Source: Funneliformis mosseae (taxonomy: Eukaryota; Glomeromycota; Glomeromycetes; Glomerales; Glomeraceae). From it: a stretch of 17,370 bases of DNA. The translations under genes were made by a program, and so were the position numbers. Below the pieces are notes generated by a model. That model was given only the letters and a program-made list of their open reading frames with translations. It had not been told where the DNA came from and ran no database searches. Location: positions 1 through 17,370 of the forward strand of contig CAJVPP010001885.1 in NCBI GenBank assembly GCA_910592005.1, in the 5' to 3' direction. Positions 10,055-17,370 of this stretch are shown here, piece after piece; positions within the stretch are counted from its first letter, which is position 1, and each line of letters opens with the position of its first letter.

Positions 10055-12131
10055 ATGGAAAAAATCCCCTTAAGTAATATTTTATTTCTTATTGTATAAA
10101 ATAATGTAGTAAAATATAATAACTGTAAAATATAATAAATAATTTAAACTAATCATAGCATCAATTTGAGAGATGTGGTAGATATCAAAAAAGATTTCTA
10201 TACGTTTTAAATTTTCTGATTATTCTCTTACGACTTTTTTGTTATTTATTTCCATAAAAAAAATAATAATTAAAATACATATATATATCTTTTTTTAAGA
10301 TATTATATGTATATATTATATTTCAGTAAAATTTACATTTTTTTTTTTGTGAATTTTTAGGGAATTTGCATCTACTATTATTACTCGAATCAAAGTTTTT
10401 AATACCAAAAAAAAAGATCATAAGTCAAAAACTCTTGCTTTAATCCGTTGATAATAAATCTTTTTAATTTTAGAATTTTAAATCAAAAATGAGAGCTGTA
10501 TTATTTATTTACATAATATAAAGTAGAATGTCTCAAAAGGAATATTGTAGTTTAATACATAAGGACGGTGATATCTAGCAATATTTTTTATAATTATTTA
10601 TAAAAATTATAAAATATCAAATTTAATATATTATTAGTAATAAAATTCAAAAAAAAAAAAAATTATTAAATTCATTATTATAAGCTATTTCTTGTTCTTT
10701 ATATCTATCTCTTTCATTACTACTTTGATTTTCTTCTTAATCATCAATATAAATTGATTGTTTAGTTTGCTTTTTATTTTTATTTTGCATCTATTATAAT
10801 CAAATACTGAATCATCTTTATTACAGTTTCTAGTAGTAAAAATATCACAATATTTAACCCATTGTTTAATCAAATTAATAATATTATTATTATATGATCT
10901 TTTATTCAACTAGTAATTCTAGCAAATAAAGGTTTATGATTTTCCAAAAGATATTAATTCACAGACTTTAAAATTCATCTGTTTATTTATAAGTCTACTA
11001 TAAATAACTGAAATATTTGTTTTTTATTAAATTTTTCTTTCTTTCTCTCTCTTTATATATTTTTACTGAATTTATAACATATTTATAAATAGAATCTAAA
11101 CTAATAAAGATTTTAGATTACTTAATAAATTTTTTCAAATTTATATATTTTTAATCTACAAAAATATTTTTTTATTTATTATACTATTTTTTGAATAAAT
11201 ATTTCTTTAGAAAATAATTCTTTTAAAATATTTTTAAGTTTGAAAATACAAACTGCTGATAATTTAATATTATTAGTTATGCATATTAAAATAATGTAAA
11301 ATTTTTTTTTTCATAATCTATATATATTAATATAATAATTAAGTTTTATAATCATCTAAAATAGTAAATCATATATAAGAATATTACCAATATATTTTAA
11401 TATATAATTATATTAAATATGTCTATACAAAATAAAAATTAAAGTTTGTTATTTTTTTAAAAAGTTGTTAAGTAATATAAATTCTTCTTCTTATAATAAA
11501 ATTATTTTTTTTATAATCATAATTCTAATCTTTAATATTTACATAAAACCTATTTTTTTAAAACAAATAAAATAGCAATTATAACTGATAATAAATAAAC
11601 ATCATATATATTTATTATTAATTATAATATTATTAAAAATTAAATTACAACTATTATAATAGTAATAAATAAGTATCATCAAATTGCAACTAGTTACTTT
11701 ATATCTTTTAATAATAGTACTTTATTTTTTTAATTATCATATTTTACATAAAAGCTTACAGTTTTATGTATATCAGTTATTTATAAAAGTATATTTTTAA
11801 ATTTTGAAAAATCTAGATTTATATTTTTATGTAATTTCTGTATAATACTATATTTTTAAGTTTAATTTTTTGATTTATTTAATTTCAACTTATTTTAATT
11901 TTATTTGAAATCTTTTGCAGTTAAATATTTACTTTTATATAACTTTACATATTATATTATAAATAACTTTTCTTTAATATATTATTATTTTTTTTGTTTA
12001 TTTATTACTCTTATTTTTTTAATAGAAGATTTATTTAGTTCAAATGTTAAATCATTAGCTAAAAGTTATAAATATGAATGAATTAAAAGTTTAATATTTA
12101 TTATTATATTTATATAGATTTATCTAATATA
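10055..12131. other. USP 3' flank and AT-rich intergenic DNA
   Basis: A likely polyadenylation signal AATAAA for the USP gene lies at 10134-10139. A 30-codon open stretch after a good acceptor, 10361-10451, ends in TGA with AATAAA at 10453-10458 (see findings). A 74-codon minus-strand frame at 10685-10909 is rich in Asn, Lys and Ile and is not convincing as a gene. The rest is low-complexity AT sequence with nothing recognised. Confidence 0.55.
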
Positions 12132-13092
12132 CACTTCCTGATCAAAAGTATTAGACCACTTTAAAATTATCATAATTTTAAATTTAATAATTAACTTTAA
12201 TTTTTTAATTATAAAAATTTTAATAAGTAATTTTACATAAAAATTTTTTTATTTTATTTATAAAAATAACCTTTTTATAAAAATAATTAGTATTTAGTTA
12301 GATAACTATTACTATCTATTACAGCTTAAACCCTTCTCAATACACTTTATACTAAATTTTCTAAAATGTCTTTCAATTTCATTCTATTTTTTCTTTAAAA
12401 ACAACCATTAATTCTTCAAAAATTTTTAGATATAGTTATGTTTATAAACCTTTATATTTAAAATATTCTATAGATATTTAATTGTATTTAAGTTAGGAGA
12501 TTATGCAGATCATAAAATATTTGAAATTGAATTATCATATTTTCTATCTACTGCTTAATTGTTTTACCCAATGAACAGATGCATTTTATCTTAAATAATA
12601 TATTCTTACTCAGTTTTCAACTCATCAGTAAAAGCAAAAGATTTTTTTTTAATTTACAATTTATTAGAAACTTGAATTAAAACTCCAATGTTATTTTTCA
12701 TAAAATACCTCTATATCATTATATCTTATTTTCCTAAATTTACAGTGAAAATTAAATAATTTATATCATAATTTCATGAAGATAACATTAAATTCAATAA
12801 TAAGCATCATTTTGAAATAATAAAAAATGAGATAGAATAGACAAGAATATCTATAATATTTTATTTGCTGTAGATATCTTTTCAGAGGCTAATTTTTCAC
12901 CTTGTTCAAATTCAATAAGTTCTTAGACTTTTAGCACTAAAAATATATATATATATTCAAATATTAAAGCTTTTAAATATGTAAAAAAAAAATGGTTCAT
13001 TTTTATGTATTTTATCAAAAGTTATGATCAATAGAATTACATCAATTTGAGTATTAAAAATTATGTGATTCAATACTTTTGATTAGGAAGTA
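12132..13092 (-). mobile_element. Decayed Tc1/mariner transposon
   Basis: Terminal inverted repeats: left CACTTCCTGATCAAAAGTAT from 12132, right end at 13092 reading TACTTCCTAATCAAAAGTAT on the minus strand. Both ends are flanked by TA (12130-12131, 13093-13094), the target duplication of this superfamily. Minus-strand transposase traces: FTDE at about 12632-12621; A*SPNLNTIKYL*NIL at about 12507-12460, which resembles the family AQSPDLNPIENLW block around the catalytic Glu; and, near the 3' end, FSIKCIEKG resembling the family C-terminus. The gap between FTDE and SPNLN is about 40 codons, far short of the usual spacing, so the block around the second Asp is deleted or lost. Many stop codons make it inactive. 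The 961-bp length is short for a complete element. Confidence 0.72.
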
Positions 13093-13748
13093 TACATTTG
13101 TAATTAATTATGAAATAAGAGATATTAAAAATACCAGAACTTTAGATAAATTAACAAAAAACTATTGCTATATTATTATAAAATTTCACTAGCAATTTAT
13201 GATTTTAAAATAATTATATAGACGAATTTATATTAATACTTTTATTTTATTATTAATATTTTAAAGTTTACTTATAATTTTATTTTTAATAATTTTTATT
13301 ATTTAAAATTTATTATTTTTAAATTCGCATATAATTTTGTATTTTTAATTTTTATATTTACATCTAATTTTTATGCAATTTTAATATTTTAAAAAAATAA
13401 AAAACTATAATAAATATAATAAAAATAATAATTTATTTATAAAACAAAAAAAATTTTTTTAATATTTTAAAGACTAACTACTATATTGAAACTATTTTTA
13501 TTAAAAATATAATGAAATCTTAGTAAAATTGTCTTTACAATTTTGAAAAATATTTAACTATTAAGTAAAAAAAACATTGGATTTCTATAAAGTTATATTT
13601 ATAATATTATGGAATTAAAAAAATTATACAATATTAATAATATTTTAATAATATATTAAATTGAAAATTTTATATTTTAATTTATTTTAAAATAATAATG
13701 TTTATTTAAATTATATATTTTTAGTACAAAAAAAAAAATTATTCTAAA
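13093..13748. other. AT-rich spacer, no gene seen
   Basis: Low-complexity A/T sequence between the Tc1/mariner remnant and the pseudogene. No open frame or repeat unit stands out. Confidence 0.7.
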
Positions 13749-15508
13749 TCATCTTTTTCTGTTTTTATATTTTGATATCAAGTTAGAATTATGAATAAAA
13801 TATTTAAGAATTCTATTATAAGTATGATCAATAATATTGTGAATTAAAAGAATTGAACTTATTATTAAGGTTAATAATAGGATTATATCATAGGAGATAG
13901 TGAGCTGCCTATATAAGATCTATTTAGAAATATTGTTAATACTTGTATAAAAATAAAGCATTAAATAACTAATTTCTCTACCTGAATAATAAATTGTGAT
14001 ATATCTTCAATAAATATATTGCAAAATCCTACCCAAAAGTTCTATGTTTCTGCTCTTGTTGATAAGAATGCATCAAACATCTGAAGCCTAAACAGTTTAG
14101 ATAACATAAGCTAATCACCTTAATATTTATTAACGCTAGTATTGTAAGAAAAGCTGCTAGTTTTGAATGTTCTTAAAACTATCTATGAAATTGCTTATTG
14201 ATACTGATTTCTAAGATTAGTAATATAAAGGTAACTATACTGTTGAAGACTATTGGGATTATAAGGCAGAAAATACTTTTTATTTGAAATAATATATAGA
14301 ATAGTAAGGAACTCTGTGATCAAAGTGGATTTATGAATTCTAAAATTGTAAATTTAACTCATTAGATAACAATAATCCTTTTATATCATTACTGCTGATA
14401 ACAACAAAAACTATATTTAAAATCAAATCTACAAGCATAAGAGTTATCTTGACAATTACAAAGTTCTGACCCTATAATAAAACAGTAAATACTTTAAATT
14501 TCTAAAGAATTTTAACACAAGTACGGTTAATATTTTTTAATTTTTTCACCTTATCACTAAATAAATAGCACACAAAATGACAACTTCTATTGCAACATAA
14601 ATTAACTTGAGCTTGTAAATTTCCTAGAAATTTGTTTAAATAGAGATAATAAAATGTGTAAATATAACAGTTACAAATTATATATAAATATAATAGTTTA
14701 GTAAGAAACTTTATGCTTACACATCAGTTGAAAACCGTATGTGCTATCTAAATAGAATATGAAAGGCTTAAAGAAAATTGGACTTATTTCTTTGTTTTTA
14801 CTAATATATTCAAATTATTAATAACTTGTTGAACAGTTTGCTTAGATAAATTATTTACACTCTCAATTATTATAGGAAATAAAATCTAATAAGTTACTTT
14901 GAGATCAGGTTGATGATATTTGCGAGTCAAAAGGTATTTTATATCAATTAGTATGACTTCAAAAAGTTCAATCAATGTCTCATTAAAAAAATTATCTTAA
15001 TCAACTTTAGCGAGATTGTTAAAAAAAGTCAAACCTTCTAGAGTTAGCTGTAATAGGTCAATTGATATTACTACGAAAAAATGGTAATATATAAATAAGT
15101 ATGCAGAAAATATAACTATATCAATAACTCACCTGTGAAGATTTCTGTTGCTGTATCTGATTTTTTAAAACAATATTTTTTTTCAGTAAAAAATAAAATA
15201 ATAATAAAATCTTTTATGATTGATGATTTATTTACTAGTAGTATATATTCAAAACCTTTTCAAAATACCGGTAAGTAGTTGATTTTGTAACTTGCTACTG
15301 ACAAAATTATTATTCATCATTATAAAGTAAGATGAACTTGAAGAATTGAATGTATTTGAGAGAACTTGAAGAGATATAGTTTGATTGTCATTGAATAATA
15401 AGCAATATTACAATTACATCATAAATATTTGTTAAAGAAGTGAGTTTGTAATAATATACTAGTAGATTGAAACATTTTTGAAGGAGAAAAGTACATCTTA
15501 AAGTTCTC
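13749..15508 (-). pseudogene. Intron-bearing pseudogene, possibly of a cysteine-rich (UBR-box-like) protein
   Basis: Minus-strand exon remnants: about 15508-15133, 15070-14675, 14623-14525, 14471-14393, 14339-13982, 13919-13749. They are separated by GT-AG introns of 62, 51, 53, 53 and 62 nt. Codon phase is kept across all five junctions, yet the exons hold about ten or more stops (TAA, TAG, TGA), including a cluster near 15335-15327 that may instead be a missed intron. Well-preserved runs include SIDLLQLTLEGLTFFNN, LIELFEVILIDIKYLLTRKY, SKLFRLQMFDAFLSTRAE and NFWVGFCNIFIEDISQF. The middle has a Cys/His pattern, NLCCNRSCHFVCY then LCNCQDNSYAC, reminiscent of the UBR box of UBR4/BIG-type ubiquitin ligases, but this identity is tentative. 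Retained introns argue against a retrocopy. Both ends of the ancestral gene are missing or unreadable. Confidence 0.6.
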
Positions 15509-16616
15509 AAAATTTAAAATATATAATAACATTTAGTTTAATTTTTAATACTTGATAAAGTTATATAAATTTGAATCTTATAAGCTATAGTAAATAGATT
15601 TTTATTAACTGTTTGATATTACAACAAAAAAAGCTTAAAGTTTGCAAAAAAATTAAATATCGAAAATCAAGTAAAATGTGATAATAGATGGATTTATAAA
15701 TTAAAATAAAAAAAGATTTAAAAAAGTTAATTTTTTTAGAAAGGCAAATAGTGTATTATTTGAAATACTTTTACAAAAAAATTAAAAATTACAAGTATTA
15801 TTAAATAAATATAATAAAAATCTTTTTTTATATAGAATTTAATTTAACTCTTGTATTAATAGCAAAAAATAAAAAAGTAAATTTATAAAAAATTAAAATT
15901 TCAATTTTATTTTAATTAATTTGTTAATGTATTCTTTAATTATTTATTATTTATTAATTTAATTTTAATTTATAAAATAAAAATTAAATTTCAATTCATT
16001 TTATACAAATGCTATAAGAACTCATAAAATTTATTTTTTTATTATTAGAAAATTATTAAATCTTTGATATTTTAAAAAATTTAATAGATCAGCATTATCA
16101 ATGACTTATAAAATACAATAGGTAAAGGGCATACTATAACAAAATCAGATAAAGTAAACATTGGTATTATCAAGAATTTCAAGGATCAAAATTTAGTTAA
16201 ATATGATTATATAATTAACAGTTTTATAATATTCTATTTGTTATCTTAAGTAATAAATAGAATTATTCCTATATAAAAATAACTAATATAAAGTTAATTT
16301 ATATTAAATCTATTGTAAAATCTAAGAATTATAGCACTATTAGAAGTATTTTGAAGAAAAAATAAAGTGAAAAAATTGTATCTTACATTTTCAAAATAAA
16401 TGATACTCAGATACTTAAAATTTATCTAAGAAAAGAAAAGATTACGTATAAAATTTATCAAGAAGAAAGAATTTTCAAAAGAGTATTAAAGAATTCTAGT
16501 AAAGAATCAAAAAAAAAAGAAAACTGGCAGAATAACTTGACAAAATAAATAATTACTTTTTTTTTTAACTTTATTAATTTTTAATTACCTTTTATTTTCA
16601 ATCAAAATTATTTTTT
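15509..16616. other. AT-rich DNA with weak coding traces
   Basis: Mostly low complexity. A plus-strand stretch of 61 codons without stops (16366-16548, ending TAA, no ATG) is Lys/Glu/Ile rich and contains KIYQEERIFKRVLKNSSKE. It may be another worn exon, but I cannot name it. A short open stretch near 16125-16240 is also unassigned. Confidence 0.4.
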
Positions 16617-16815
16617 AGTTTCTTTAACTTCAATTTATGCAGTTAATTAACTATTTTATTGTAATTAGGTTAATTAAACTTTTAAATCATTGATTTCTTT
16701 TAATAATTCTTGTGAAGTTAATTCATTTAGTTGTTTGTTACCTTCAGGATTGATTATTTATATCAGCTAACAATATTTCACTAGCTTCTAAAACTACTCA
16801 AACTATCTTTTCCTT
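16617..16815 (-). pseudogene. Broken coiled-coil coding remnant
   Basis: Read on the minus strand from 16815, one frame gives KEKIV*VVLEASEILLADIN. After a one-base shift near 16756 the next frame gives NPEGNKQLNELTSQELLKEI, then NDLKV*LT*LQ*NS*LTA*IEVKE. Five stops in the last part sit where Gln would fit a heptad-like pattern, as expected if CAA or CAG became TAA or TAG. The ancestral protein is not recognised; coiled-coil character is inferred from the Leu/Glu/Lys spacing. Confidence 0.45.
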
Positions 16816-17297
16816 CCTTTACATGAACTAACAAGTTACCTATTTATATAAAATAAAATACATAGAAAGATTTAACTAATATATTATACATATCTATTAT
16901 GTCAATTAAGCCTACTTTATCTAATATATCATTTATATCGATTATGTCTGATATATTATATATGTTAGATATGTCAAATGTTAGATATGTTATATATACC
17001 AGATTGATCAATTATTCATATCACATATATTTTGCATCATATTTATCCGTTCAAAATATTATATTAAATATAATAATTAATAAATAATTATAAACTATTT
17101 ATATTATTACATAAAATTTATATTTTATTATTAAATTTAAAATAATTTAAGATAAAAATAATCTAAAATAAAAAGTAATTTATATAAAGATAAAAATTTT
17201 GTAAAAATATTGACAAATTATATAAAATTATATAAAGTAATTTGATTATTACATTAATAATATATAATAAAATAAAAATTATAATAAAATTAAAATA
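16816..17297. other. AT-rich spacer, no gene seen
   Basis: Low-complexity A/T sequence. The part from about 16880 to 17010 repeats short words such as TAGATATGT and GATATATTAT, giving a 62-codon open frame (16899-17087) that looks like a by-product of the repeats and not a gene. Confidence 0.6.
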
Positions 17298-17370
17298 CAG
17301 TGGCTACCAAAAGAAACGCAAGTGTGATTGGTTACCTTTGAACGGCTATAACTCATCAACCACAAATGCT
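17298..17370. mobile_element. Left end of a Tc1/mariner-like transposon, cut by the window
   Basis: Base composition jumps at 17298 from almost pure A/T to balanced sequence. The boundary is TA (17296-17297) followed by CAGTGGCTACCAAAAGAAAC, the CAGT-type terminus with TA target typical of Tc1/mariner elements. The remaining 73 bp have no open frame of use. The sharp boundary and undecayed composition suggest a recent insertion. The other end lies outside the window. Confidence 0.6.

Noticed and set aside
10685..10909. Minus-strand 74-codon ORF starting with ATG
   Set aside because: Composition is Asn/Lys/Ile rich as expected from AT-rich DNA, with no motif, no splice context and no promoter evidence; at best a worn fragment.
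13749..15508. Stop codons read as Gln through an alternative genetic code
   Set aside because: The two intact genes in the same window terminate at TAA and use CAA/CAG for Gln with no internal TAA or TAG, so the standard code applies and the stops are lesions.
16085..16240. Possible Helitron/PIF1 helicase trace (SALSMTYKIQ resembling the TINKSQGQ motif)
   Set aside because: Only a few residues agree, a stop follows at once and no other helicase motif is visible.
16899..17087. Plus-strand 62-codon ORF
   Set aside because: Arises from repeated ATATGT-type words; no conserved motif or coding-like composition.
1..17370. CRISPR array, tRNA, rRNA or a multi-gene defence or biosynthetic cluster
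   Set aside because: No regularly spaced repeats, no cloverleaf or rRNA-like stretch, and only two intact genes, both from known eukaryotic families.

Overview
ORGANISM. The window is very AT-rich. The gaps between genes are made almost only of A and T, while exons are clearly richer in G and C. Both intact genes are cut by many short GT-AG introns (64-143 nt). This pattern, with the protein families present, fits an early-diverging filamentous fungus. An AT-rich arbuscular mycorrhizal fungus (Glomeromycotina, Rhizophagus-like) is my best guess, by inference and not by database match. The standard genetic code is used: both complete genes end in TAA and read through with no internal stops once spliced.

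LAYOUT. 1-1732: AT-rich intergenic DNA with an imperfect palindrome at 2-53 and a 169-bp TA-flanked inverted-repeat (MITE-like) element at 958-1126. 1733-5553 (minus): a complete 16-exon gene for the Tudor staphylococcal nuclease protein (SND1/Tudor-SN), 870 residues. 5554-5905: divergent promoter with a telobox-like AACCCTAA. 5906-10054 (plus): a complete 22-exon gene for a ubiquitin-specific protease with a zf-UBP, USP, DUSP, DUSP layout (USP20/USP33 type), 795 residues. For both genes I joined exons by eye; every junction is GT-AG and the summed lengths (2613 and 2388 nt) are exact multiples of three.

10055-17370: about 7 kb of AT-rich DNA with no intact gene, but not empty. It holds a 961-bp decayed Tc1/mariner element (12132-13092), an intron-bearing pseudogene on the minus strand (13749-15508) whose frame survives across five recognisable introns despite many nonsense codons, a broken coiled-coil remnant (16617-16815, minus), and the first 73 bp of a much fresher Tc1/mariner-like element running off the right edge (17298-17370).

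HOW IT FITS TOGETHER. The two intact genes are housekeeping regulators (RNA metabolism and deubiquitination) that share a short divergent promoter. I see no operon-like or multi-gene system linking them, and no CRISPR array, tRNA or rRNA. The most interesting signals are (1) the shared C:G to T:A style of decay in three unrelated remnants, which hints at methylation-deamination or a RIP-like process beside intact genes, and (2) several splice and polyadenylation features in the protease gene that could give alternative isoforms, including one without DUSP domains.
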